A DNA stretch of 64,000 bases from Dipteronia dyeriana. Its lineage: Eukaryota > Streptophyta > Magnoliopsida > Sapindales > Sapindaceae. Below, one piece after another: positions 38,881 to 49,479 of the stretch. The DNA lies in assembly GCA_032871835.1 (NCBI GenBank), contig CM065297.1:1242501-1306500 (forward strand). Reading direction: 5' to 3'. Below the pieces are notes generated by a model. That model ran no database searches. It was not told where the DNA came from and saw only the letters and a program-made list of their open reading frames with translations. Both the position numbers and the translations under genes were made by a program. Positions within the stretch are counted from its first letter, which is position 1, and each line of letters opens with the position of its first letter.

Positions 38881-39187
38881 GATGTGTGTGGACTTCACGG
38901 ATCTGAACAAATCATGTCCAAAGGATGGTTTTCCTCTTCCAGAATAGATTGACTAGTGGATGTCACAGCTGGACACGAGCTGTTAAGCTTTATGGAGGCA
39001 TACTCAGGCTATAACCAAATTAAAATGAATGGCTCCGACAAGGAGAAGACGATGTTCATTACTGACCAAGGACTATATTGCTACAGAGTCATGACTTTCC
39101 GTTTGAAAAATATCAGAGCAACATACCAGCGGTTAGTAAACCGAATGTTCACCATCACTACTGACCTCAAATCTCTCACCACACCAA
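38881..39187 (+). pseudogene. Reverse transcriptase continuation, gypsy element 1
   Basis: Coding resumes directly after the copia insertion: CVDFTDLNKSCPKDGFPLPR, then GHELLSFMEAYSGYNQIKMN and GLYCYRVMTFRLKNIRATYQ. This is gypsy RT motif A and the region after it. The catalytic aspartate of motif A (F-x-D-A) is glutamate here (FMEAYSGYNQI), so this copy is likely inactive even apart from the breaks. The match stops at about 39187, before the YxDD box. Confidence 0.8.
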
Positions 39188-39333
39188 GGTAATTTTGCCC
39201 AAACCCAATAATCCTCAATAGGTACTTCTGGACTTCCACTAAGTTTTTCACTTATTGCGTGAATCAAAGTGATGATTTTGATGTGATCAACATCACACTC
39301 ACCTACCTCAACCTTAACATCCCTAAAAAACAT
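39133..39333 (-). pseudogene. Possible N-terminus of a MuDR-type transposase
   Basis: The minus-strand frame starts MFFRDVKVEVGECDVDHIKI and continues with TLIHAISEKL and EDYWVWAKLPW. The pattern of a Cys/Asp-Val-Asp-His then a leucine-rich helix and a tyrosine/tryptophan strand resembles the PB1-like N-terminal region of plant MuDR proteins. It reads inward from the right inverted repeat and is broken where the gypsy fragment begins (about 39187). The identification rests on weak similarity. Confidence 0.35.
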
Positions 39334-40329
39334 AAAAAATTTGAAATTTTTTGAATACTTTCATTTCACCTATCAACAACAACAACATAATACCATAGGG
39401 AGTCACAAAAATGTACCAAAACATCTAAACAAAACTTTTGATAGTTCAAACCATGTATCACATGAAACTTTTAAACAAAACATTTACTGAACATGTAACA
39501 AACATGCAATAATAACCAAATCAACATAACCAAAACACTTATCAACCCATTTTTATCTTCAAACATGTGAATAAACCCTAAGAATTTAGAACCTGATGCT
39601 AAACCAAAAAAAAAAAAAATTGCTTTTCAAATATTGCACTATATTCATTACTAATACACTTCAAACAACTTCAATAACATTCAATTACACTTAAATAATT
39701 TAAATCAAAAAACCACTAATTTTTATCAAACATAGAAACCCTAACTTTTCAAAATCTTTGCATAATCAACACATAAACACAATGCATGCAAAAAATATTA
39801 AGCACACAACAAAATAATACTTAATCGGTGCCAAATAACAAACCTTTCTCAATTGTGCTTCACAAATCCTCTCAAACACAGTTCGTCTGCAGCACGTGGT
39901 TCATGAAGACCGTTAAAAAGATGAGCAAGCCTTTAGACTCCAAAACGACCGTGAAGATCAACTGAAAAGAGCAAAGTTTGGGTGATTTTGGTAGGGTTTT
40001 TGGCGCGATGGTTGTGGAAACATTGGTTAGTTGTTTTAGAAGAAAACAATAGAAAATGGTCATTGGATTTTTTTTGGGACCACGACTGTCTTTTGTTGGT
40101 GGTTTGATGACATATCATCATCTCAGGTAAGTTCTCTTAATCTCAGTTGTTCGTCTTTTTCTTTTTTCTTTTTTAATTATTTAATTATTAAAAAATCTTA
40201 AGGATTCTAGAAACCAATAGGGTAACTTTACATTTTTACCTACATCAGTTTGACAGAATGTTTGAAAACCCTAACAGAATCAAATAGTAGGGACGAAAAT
40301 ATAGTTATTTGGTAATGGGAAGGACCTGT
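39334..40329. other. Right internal flank of the Mutator-like element
   Basis: About 1 kb of AT-rich, A-rich DNA with no supportable gene, between the possible transposase N-terminus and the right terminal repeat. It would be the 5' flank of that transposase frame. Confidence 0.45.
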
Positions 40330-40403
40330 CAAAACAATACTGAAACTAGAGGGATCCGTTCATGTAACAGGTCAAGATAGAGGGACTAAAATGGATTTCA
40401 CCC
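40330..40403 (-). repeat. Right terminal inverted repeat of the Mutator-like element
   Basis: This is the inverted partner of 22490-22565. On the plus strand it reads from CAATACTGAAACTA to GGATTTCACCC. Confidence 0.7.
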
Positions 40404-40689
40404 TTTAATATATCATTTATGTCCAAATAAGTGGGAAAAACTTACTACTGTATTTTCCTCTCGTGCAAATTCTTCCATAAATTATAATAATTTGAAATGC
40501 TTATCTGAAAAATTGGATTGAACAAAAAAGTTACTTATGGTTATATATAACTTTAAATGATTTATGATTATAATTTCAGGATGATAAATCAGTGTGATTC
40601 AACACGTAGACTATTCTCTAATGTTGGAGAGTCACTATATAGATTTATAAAACCAAAACCTTAAAAAAAAACAGAAAAAATTATCATCT

Positions 40690-40800
40690 TATGAAAAGTT
40701 GAAGTTGACTCAATGGTAAGAATCACACACCTTCATCTAAAAGATTATAAATTCTAGTTATAATTTCATTCGAATCTCAAAATATTGTCATAGTTTTTTT
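40690..40800 (+). repeat. Possible tRNA-derived SINE fragment
   Basis: GACTCAATGGTAAGAATC (A-box-like) is followed about 50 bases later by CATTCGAATCTC (B-box-like). It is similar in style to the elements at 54175 and 61770. It is too diverged for a confident call. Confidence 0.25.
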
Positions 40801-41207
40801 TTGTAAAGAAAATAATTGTTTCTTGCAATTAGTTCCGGTTGTAAATTGTGATGGGATTTGGGGTCCACTTAAAGTAGATTGTCTTTGAAAGTTTATACGC
40901 GAGAAGAAGGTCCTGTCTTATATGCGAAAAGAAGGTCCAAATCCTTCATTTAAAAATGAGTAGGCTGAAAATGCTGCTGAGTCAGTGCTAATCAATAATA
41001 ACTGATAACAACAAGAGAGGGAAAAAGGCCAATTTCAGATGAAGCTTCATTTGCATTTCCTTACAAAGAATTGAGGTTCATTTTTCAACATCTACATCTT
41101 ATGATGATGGTGATGATTTTGATTTCCAGATGAGACACACATACAATACATACACATAAATGACATAATCATGGTGGGGAATACTGTTTGTTTCCCAGGA
41201 AAGTCTT

Positions 41208-41719
41208 TTAAGGAACAAAATACATTGGATTTGGAAGCTTGAAAGTGCGGTTGCCAGGACATTCTCCTTGTAAATCACTCCATTGGTCTCCCACATTTCC
41301 CCATATTGTGTATCCTTCGTCCACCAACTGTTCCCGAATTTCTGACTTGTACACCACTGCACTTTTCCCTTTGTCCTCTGCCGTCCTGAGCATCCTCAGA
41401 AACACCGACAAGTTAGAAACAGAATCTTCTCGCACTTACTAAACTTTTAAAGATTATGTAATAAATATATCGATATTATTAAGGATACATGGTCTGTTCA
41501 AATTGCTTTTCTCTAGCCACTTTCTTATTAAAATCAACTTGCATGCAACATGGTCAAAGTGTAAGAAATTAAGAACTAGTTAATTTCTATATCAATACTA
41601 GTACTAAGCTTGGAAATCAGATAAGTTTGACGATAAAATTCAAACACGAGGTGTGCTGTCAAATTTACAAAACTAGAAAGTTGTAACGTTATAAAACAAA
41701 GTTACTGATCAAAGAATTA

Positions 41720-41755
<36 letters not shown>

Positions 41756-42571
41756 TTGGATTGTTTACACTTTCGGGATTGGAACTCAAGCCCACTAGAA
41801 TAAAAAATATCCCAACAAGAGAGATATTTTCAAAGGTGGAATTGAAAGAAAAACAAAAATCAGTGGATGAGAAGAAGGTGTCTTACCTCATAATGATGCG
41901 ATCATAGCCATAGAAACCTTGATTATGCAAGTTATCACGTGTGATTTGTCCAAAAGTCTCCTCATCTCTGCCTGTAACCAAAATCACTTTAAACCCACCC
42001 TCAACTAATCTGCTGAACAGTCCCACCACTGCAGGAATTCCAGGACACCCTCCTTTCAATGCCCACGCCTTGAACCCACTCGGGTCATAAGGGTCGCACC
42101 TACGTACCATCATCATCACTGAATTTTAATGAATTTAAGAGATATGATATGATTTGATAATGATAAATAAGGCATATACACGTACCCATATCGCTTTCCT
42201 CTGTAGTAGAAAACGTTGGAGATGCAGGTGTCGTCAACGTCGAGAATCCAAGCATCCATGCCATTGTCGGAGAGGACAATCTGGTTGACGTAACTCAAGA
42301 TTTGCTCCACGATCAGCTCAACATCTCTGTCGTACTGACCACCGATCATGTAGCTCTCGACGTACCGCAAACACTGAGTGGGCACCGTGCGCCATGCACG
42401 TACATTGTTGGCCTCCACCGCCAACCGCCAGCTCAGGCAGTAGCTGCTGCCGCCCGACGGCACAGTCGGCCTGGAATTGTAACCTGACTTCACCCCGGTA
42501 GCCTTGGAGAATATAGCGAGAAACAAGAACAACAACACCTCCCGTATCGGCTGCATCACTGCTTTAAACAT
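41208..42571 (-). CDS. HAD-type (class B) acid phosphatase / vegetative storage-like protein
   Basis: Three minus-strand exons join in frame: 42571-42186, 42099-41887 and 41385-41208, 777 bp, 258 aa. A signal peptide (REVLLFLFLAIFSKATG) precedes the mature region, so the protein should be secreted or vacuolar. The four HAD motifs are present: I, DVDDT (111-115, inside AWILDVDDTCISNVFYYRG); II, VTGR (170-173); III, K213 in VVYKSEIR; IV, GDQWSDLQG (232-240). The protein ends NRTFKLPNPMYFVP, the standard family ending. Relatives include soybean/Arabidopsis VSPs and At1g04040-like acid phosphatases; the complete Asp nucleophile set suggests an active enzyme rather than a pure storage protein. A second in-frame ATG at 42556 could also serve as start. 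The gene stands alone between the Mutator-like block and intergenic DNA. Confidence 0.95.
41720..41753. repeat. TA microsatellite in acid phosphatase intron 2
   Basis: A run of about 17 TA units inside the second intron (41886-41386) of the phosphatase gene. Confidence 0.95.
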
Positions 42572-45119
42572 AGGAGTTTGTTGAAATGCCTCTTAGAGAG
42601 GCAAATATTAACAAAAACAGAAAAAGAAAAGATTGTATGTGATAAAACAGAGAGAAACCAGTTTAGTCTATAAATATCCTGTAATGGGAAAATAAGATAA
42701 TGATTAAACGAGGAATTTTTTTAGCGATTTATTGTCCCACTAAAGAATATTTTGTTTTTCTGGTCAATGCACGTGGATTTTTATTCTGGGTTGGAAGCAG
42801 AGAACCAGAGATAGTGATTAGAGTAGATACAAGGAAGCTCACTTTAAGGAGTTTTGCGTTTTGTTTAGGTTAAGGTGTCGTTTTCCAAGTGGAAATTTGA
42901 ACTTCACTCTTTGCTAAATTGCAGCTTAGCTTGTCGTCTGCCAAGCCAAGTGACCTTTTTTTTTCTTTTTTAATGAGAAATGATTGAGAAGATAAAATAA
43001 TTAAATTATGTATTAATTTGAAAAGTCGTTTTCGAATTTTATCAATTAACCACACTTGCAACTTCATGTGAAATTGCATGTTTGGTTGGTAGTCCTTTTC
43101 TATGTTCATAAATTAATGAAATAATGGCTTTGTAGATAAATTAAATGTAATGTTATTTCCAACCAAATTCGATATACTTGGTTATGTTTTTCCTTTTGTT
43201 TTCTCAAGCATATGCTATTTGGTTGGTTGTCTTTGTGTGTTGTCGAAGAGGAGAATAGATGCTAAGTGGCCAAAAATATATATCCAAAGAAATTATATTC
43301 TTCTTTTAAGTTACACAAGAAATGTCTATTAAAGGAAAAAAAGTCATTAAGATATACGAAAGAGAACCATACCCACATATATAATAAAGTAGTGGTATTT
43401 TGAAAGTTGTCAAGTTGGAAGGAGATCAAACAAAGAATATAACAACGTAATTGAAAGAATGTATAGCTAGCATTCATGTACATATGTGTATAAAAAAGAA
43501 AACTTGATGACTTAATTAATTTTATATGCCTACTAAGTTTGCTGCCTCTTCTGGTTTTAGAATCTCTATACCCTATTAATTAATTTTCGGCACTTTATAT
43601 TGTCTTGGTCAACAAAAGCTGTAATGCCCAACTTGCAAAAGGAAAAAAATTGGATAGGGACACAAACACAAGAGTAAAAATATAATGTAGTCATGCTCGT
43701 GCATGGACTTGTTATATACATGGCAAATTGGCAAGGCATGACATTTTCATTTATGTTGCTATATAATTATATATCATTCTAATGATTTTATATGAATACA
43801 AAAAGAAAATGCAAGAAGAAGATAGAGTTGAGAAGTGCAAGAAAGTTACCTATGTTGAGGTGGCCGGGCAACAGAAGAGTTACTGACTATAAATGGTAGT
43901 CTACAAAAAATGCAGCAAAAAACTAGAAATGCCAATTGAACCAGAACATCGTGTGTAGTGATGATCAAGAACAAATCTACAAAAACAATTGACACCAAGT
44001 GAGTGTATATATAAAGAGAAAAGAAGCCTTAAAATAACATAAAAAGAAACACAGAGAGGATTGACCGACTACAACAACAACAACAAGGCTTTTTTTACGT
44101 ACCAAATACCAATTGTGGTTGTGGACTGTGGAAGGTGGTGCAGGTGGCGTCAGAGAGCAAACATTGTAGGCTTGTGATTGGGTGTGAAATGGGAGGCAGA
44201 GGTTAGTGGGGCAGCGACACAGCGTGTGTACTATTGGAGAAATTGTCGATGATCATGAAATATTCAACCGCCAAGGTTTGTTTGTGGAGATCGATCATGG
44301 ATTGAGTCAGAGACCATCAACTTCCATCCAAGTGGAGGTACACCCATCACTTCCTCACTCCACTGTACTCTATGTGCATGGGCTGGTCACTTAGATTTTG
44401 GATCAACCAATCGTCTCTCCTTTTATGTACCAACAATTTATTTGTAGGTTTTACGTGTATTTCGATATTTTTTATGAACCTTTTTAAATACGTAATTGGT
44501 TTTTAATAAATTGGTTGTGAAAATAGTCATATCTTTACGATATTTATATGTTATAATATTAAGTGACGTCATGAAAAAAATAAATTAGATTAATAGAATA
44601 TCCAAATTCTATACATAAAATATACATTTCAGTAAATTCCTTCGTCCAAGATGGAATCAATTAGTTGAAGGATTCTTGGGGCATTTTATTGGATGGATTA
44701 GAAAAGGTATATTTCATCAGCAAATCAAGGTTGTGGATCACACGTAACCCTTTAAGAAATTAATTTGAAACATGTAGTAGTTGTATATATAATTGGAAAA
44801 GTGTGATTAATTAGCTATATCTTATATCTAAGGGAGCTCAAAAGTCAACCGTAAAATTGGGTCATGAATTGCATAAATTTAGTGGGAGAGGATGACTATA
44901 ATTAGAGAGGTCTGCAGAATCCATTTCGCAGAAGATCTTGCGTTTGGCTCTTCAAATTATGAGTCGGATGACAAATCCATTATTGTCGGCTAAACCACAC
45001 CCACCACCACCACCACCCCAAATTGGAGAATGACTTGTTTTTTCCAACTTTGGTTTGGATAATTGGACTATATGTTCAACTTTTATATATATATATATAT
45101 ATATTTTCTTTAGTGTGCA

Positions 45120-45350
45120 CTCATAAAATATAGCATGTGGATCATAGATTATGGATAGATATTAACAAGTGTATACAGACTAAATCAAAACAATTGAATC
45201 TAATAGTTCAAATGAAAGAAATTGATATAAAATACATCAGTATATTATATATGGGCCACAGATTATGTATACGGACTGGATCAAAGCAATTGAATCTAGT
45301 GGTCCATTTACAATGCATTGATATATATTTATCGGTATGTATCATGGAGA
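45120..45350. repeat. MITE family member with internal duplication, copy 2
   Basis: Two direct units share GTATACnGACT and ATCAAAnCAATTGAATCTA followed by GATATA-ATnCATCnGTAT. The phrase TTGAATCTAATAGTTCA is close to AATCTAATAGTCCACAT of the copy at 61584, which places it in the same loose family. Boundaries are approximate. Confidence 0.4.
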
Positions 45351-46607
45351 AAATTTATATATATATATATATATATAACTAGAACGTACCAAGTAAATGT
45401 ATATTCAACGTACCGAGGTAATGTGTGAGTGACTATATTTATATAGGGAGCAGGGAAGATGAATATATTTATGAGTGAGCAAATTTTCCATATTCAGTGT
45501 TGACACGATCACTAGTGATATACTAATATGGTTAAATGTGAAACTGAGGGTATAGTTGTAATTTAAATATTAGTATATCAGCTTCTTCTCCCCATACCAA
45601 CTTGCTCGGTCTCAAGTCTCAACTTCCTCAATCCTCAATAAGATGAAAACCAAATTATAAATTGAAATTACTTATATATATATATATCCTCAACAGTCTT
45701 AAAAATGACTTTATATATGCATACAATGCTATTAGCAGAGGGTTATTTATGTCATTCGGAAATTATTATTTTTCTTTTCAATTAATTGTAATTATAAAAG
45801 AACAATTTTACCCTTACTAAATCTTACAATTACACAAAAGATATATACCGAATAATATCTTAAATAAGAGTGTTTTGTAGTTTTACATGTAATGTGCCAT
45901 CTGTTGGCATTGCAACGCCGTTTCACTTTTCAGCTGCTCAACTTCTTCAATAAATGAAATTAAAATAGGTTAATTGTTGCTGCCGAGTTAAAACCGAAGG
46001 CTGCTCTCATATGAAATCTCTAAACATTTTGTTAAGCAAAATGTTTAACAAATGTTTGGATTCTGACCAAAAATTAGGTTAATATATTGATTTATGTGTT
46101 TTATTGTTAAAATTCTGGCTTGCTTTTTTAGTTATTGTAATTTATTAAGTAGATTTTTTTTTTATTGTTATAAAATCTATAAAAGACTATAACAAGTATT
46201 TTTATTTTTCACTTTCAAGAATTGTTAAATTTATATGGAAAATGGGTTTTACATTATCTGAGTTCTTTTTTTTTTTTTTTCGTTTTTGTGTTTCGAAATT
46301 TCAATCCATAAATCATTACAGTTATAATCCTAAAAAAACAAATGAATAACATGAGCTTTAATACATTGAGAAACAATTTCCAACCAACCTAATTTACAAA
46401 AACATGTAGCTTGGTTGAAGTATATGGACATATAGCTAATTGGTAGATCCATTGGTTGAAAATTGATATAATAACTGAGAATAACTCTGCCTCTTCTGCC
46501 AAAATGAGACCTCAACAAATCCTCAATGCTTCTACCATCTCAAATGAATATAGAGTTCTGATTTTTATATTCAACGTTTTGGTATATTAAAGAGTGGTAT
46601 TTTTCCT

Positions 46608-46746
46608 ATCAGTACGCACCGATAGAATTATATAAAGACATTGAATGTGAGTCACTCATTTATAAAAGAGCTTTGACAAGTGCAAAGTATGTAAAATGAG
46701 CGGCTCACATTCAATGTTCTTATATAATTTCATCAGTACGTATTTA
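46608..46746. repeat. Fold-back MITE, copy 3 (near palindrome)
   Basis: Arms of about 55 bp pair almost perfectly. The left arm has ATCAGTACGCACCGATAGAA and TTATATAAAGACATTGAATG; the right arm read in reverse has ACGTACTGATGAAATTATAT and AAGAACATTGAATGTGAG. The loop is about 30 bp. Confidence 0.8.
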
Positions 46747-47538
46747 TGTGATAATTTCCGATTAAAGAGAGTAAATATAAATTTAAGTCAATAATTGTTC
46801 TCAGTTTCATAATTTGGTGGTGTATGTAAGAGTTGTATTATCTATTAATCTATATTTATGTCAAGTTTCTCATAGTTTTATCATTTTAGGTTTAGAGTCA
46901 AAATATTATAAACTCTAGATAGCTAAGACAAATAGTTGTTTTGGTCTTTTCTATAAAAACTATTAAACTGCAAAGTTTGGACCGAGTTAAATATATATTT
47001 ACGTACTTTTCCCTCTTAAAATTGATAATATATCAAATATTGGTGTATTTCATTTGAATTGATTTAGATTCGTAACAACATACAACATTGGAGCTATCTG
47101 AATATTCTTGTTTCCACTCCATAGGTATTGTTGCAGTTTTGATTTTTGATGATTATGCCTTGCTACTGTGATGACTTATTTGTAAATATTATTGTTTATT
47201 GTTATTACAATTATCTTTTCACTCTAATTTTGTACTAAACCTTAAGTTGTTTGGAAGTCTAATACTCCTTTTATTTTAATATAACAACTGATCTTCCTCT
47301 ACTTCAAGTGAAATTTTTATATATAATGATGTTGTATATAGTTCACCGAAAATGAATTCATTACAATTTGTTTCTCTTTAGTTAGATTTTACATGTAGCA
47401 AGTAAAGTCTAGTTTTAAGATAATTTATATGATATTTTGTAATAGTTGTATATTGATTCTTGAGTATTGCTTCTAACAAATATATAATACATATTTTATA
47501 TCAAAATTTATGTTTAATCAAATATTAAAAAGAGAAAT

Positions 47539-48424
47539 TGTTGATGTCGATTTCTGGATGTATGGAAAAAGTCAACAAGATTGGATTTTAACTGTGATTT
47601 CAAAGAGAGAGAGAAGGAGAAAGTGATAGGACGCAAGTTTTACGTGGTAAAACTCCGATGACCGGAGAAACGTCCACGGGTGGTTGAATAATCAACTGAG
47701 CCAAAATCTACTATTGAAAAGATTTACAACTCTCGATCTCTCTTTTTCTCTCTATATTTTTCTATATTTTCTGTGTATATTTTGTGACGAGATTATGAGT
47801 CTATTTATATGTTCATAGAACCCTAATCCTCTTTGTACAAGTAATAAAAGATCTTTGTATTTAACTATGATTGGTTACTTGTTTGAAGTAGCCTGTCTTC
47901 TTTCCTATTTCAGATACTTGTATTGAGATCGAATGGGACTCTAGTGATGTAGTCCAGTTAGAACTTATTTCCTTATAAAAGCGTAGTCTTTTTGAAGAAA
48001 TAAAATTGTTACCTGATTTAGAATCCTTTCTGTTTGGTATTCTATTCTTCTTGGAATTCCTCTTTGATATGGATATCTTCGCGTATTTTAACGACTCGAC
48101 TCGTGTGAGCTACGCGCTGGGCTTTTTATTCGGTTTTCTTCATGTTTGTCCCGAGTAGAACACGATATTAGCTGGTCCCGAATGATGTCATCTGATTCAG
48201 AGTAGAAAATGTCATCAACTAGCCCCGAGCATCTATAATTGACCCCGAGTAGTATATAACGTCAGTTGACCCCGAGTAGGTTTTGTTCAATACTTGTTTA
48301 CTCGGGCTTCTCTTCTTTGGTGATGTCTTGTATAATATTTTCTGAATGCCTATTCAGATGTCCACCTGGCAATTTTATCCTCTTTGTCAATGACGTGTAC
48401 ATCTGATAAAATTTACATACGACA
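47539..48424 (-). repeat. LTR of gypsy element 2 (left copy; 3' LTR)
   Basis: Starts TGTTGATGTCGATTTCTGG and ends ACATACGACA on the plus strand. On the element's own strand it begins TGTCGTATG directly after the polypurine tract. Confidence 0.9.
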
Positions 48425-48899
48425 ATACCCCCTTAAAATATTTTTACCGAACAGGGTTTCGTTCCGGACAAAAGTATTTTAATCAACCCTTTAAGTTTTT
48501 TGTCTCTGTAACGCCAGGGTAAATGTCTTGTCATAATTACGTGTCTTAATGGTAACCCTGTAAATTCAATTTGTCTCCTCACACGAGATCTCAATGATTG
48601 CGACATTTTGGAGTTTTGACGGCCTTTAGCCAGTTATTCTCTTAACACGTGTCCTCTACCGCTTCGTTTCTCGATGCCATTTATGAGAAGCGACCTACGC
48701 GTCTCCTAGTGCGCCGCCTACATCATCAAATCTTGTCATTGATTTTTCCCGTCTTGAGATCCTAGGGTTTCGTGCTATTACCCCTTTAAATTCTCTACTG
48801 AGGAGTTGTGTTGGTTCATTCTCAAAGACTCAAACCATAAGCTTTTCCAGCCCAGATTTCTTTACGTAGAAAGTTGTTATTCTCCGTTGAAGATTTTGC

Positions 48900-49400
48900 A
48901 TCAGATTTTTTCATTCAAGGTTAGTTTTAATGAATCCGACTTCCCGTCATCGACTTTTTACTATAGCTCTCGAGGTGCTTGATCTTTGGGATTTTCAACT
49001 GGTATCTTGCGCTCGAAGATTATTGGAGAAAATCCCCCCTGATGAACCTCCTTTTTTAGAAGTCGACGTTTCTGAGATTGCCACCATTCCATGGGGAGGG
49101 TTCCACGCAGCTCTATAACCAGTAGAAACCAGAGTAACTGAATTATCCAAATCGAATCGGGGCACGATACTTCCTGATCTCTTCTACCCCGACCACGTTC
49201 GGTTTGACATCAAACCCACTCGGACGATCAACAGAGAAAGAAAGACGAGATTTTCTAAACTCTTCTTCAACATCCTGCTCATTAATAATCTACTCCATAA
49301 TCCGGACGCTGCCCGAGTTGTGCTTATGAACTTCACTTTTACTTTGATGTTTTCCCATCCTTGATCGAAGTGGTACCCTGTGATTAGAAACGACAGATTC
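48900..49400 (+). pseudogene. Antisense accessory ORF start, gypsy element 2
   Basis: An ATG at 48930 opens MNPTSRHRLFTIALEVLD, with a TAA at 49116. The same frame goes on (HVRFDIKPTRTINRER, FFNILLINNLLHNPDAARVV) to a TGA at about 49366. It runs opposite to gag and pol and lies just inside the downstream LTR, the place of the antisense ORF in Tat elements. I see no homology to the antisense ORF of element 1 strong enough to align. Its product is unknown. Confidence 0.45.
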
Positions 49401-49479
49401 AGAACTAGATGAATCAGAATCAGAATCAGAACTGGATACAGAACTAAAATGGACGTCATGGTAAAGGGTCCATGCTTTG

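Larger units (their letters stand above)
31124..38885 (-). mobile_element. Ty1/copia element with a single LTR, inserted in gypsy RT
   Basis: The insertion interrupts the gypsy RT codons for TWRMCVDFTDLN. The sequence GATGTGT occurs at both junctions (31131-31137 and 38880-38886 region). In minus-strand order the insert has a primer-binding-like motif ATTGGTATCAGAGC (38878-38865), a long leader, gag-pol (37346-33576), a polypurine tract, one LTR (33463-31320), then the same motif ATTGGTATCAGAGC (31319-31306) and about 180 bp of other sequence. The 5' LTR expected beyond 38878 is absent. The polypurine tract AAGTGGGAGAT next to TGTTGG and the LTR length of about 2.1 kb suggest the Tork/Angela part of the copia superfamily; that lineage call is tentative. 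Confidence 0.75.
22490..40403. mobile_element. Mutator-like element bounded by inverted repeats, filled with nested elements
   Basis: The left end begins GGGAGAAATACATTTTAG and the right end, read in reverse, begins GGGTGAAATCCATTTTAG. The match continues for about 73 bases, through TTGACCT-TTACA and TAGTTTCAGTATTGT, at roughly 80 percent identity by eye. Long terminal inverted repeats of this kind are typical of Mutator-like elements. Inside the left end is a GRF zinc-finger relic (22891). Inside the right end is a minus-strand relic resembling the N-terminal PB1-like part of plant MuDR proteins (39333). Between them are a gypsy and a copia element that arrived later. No clear 9-bp target duplication is visible (ATCTTTTTA versus TTTAATATA). 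Confidence 0.6.
42572..47533. other. Intergenic DNA with MITEs
   Basis: This 5-kb stretch begins with the 5' flank of the phosphatase gene and is AT-rich throughout. I see no supportable gene; the frame at 44206-44394 has no family features. It contains two members of the fold-back MITE family (45120-45350 and 46608-46746) and TA microsatellites near 45085 and 45358. Confidence 0.6.

Noticed and set aside
44206..44394. Short plus-strand frame in the gap after the phosphatase gene
   Set aside because: 62 codons, no similarity, no conserved splice context.
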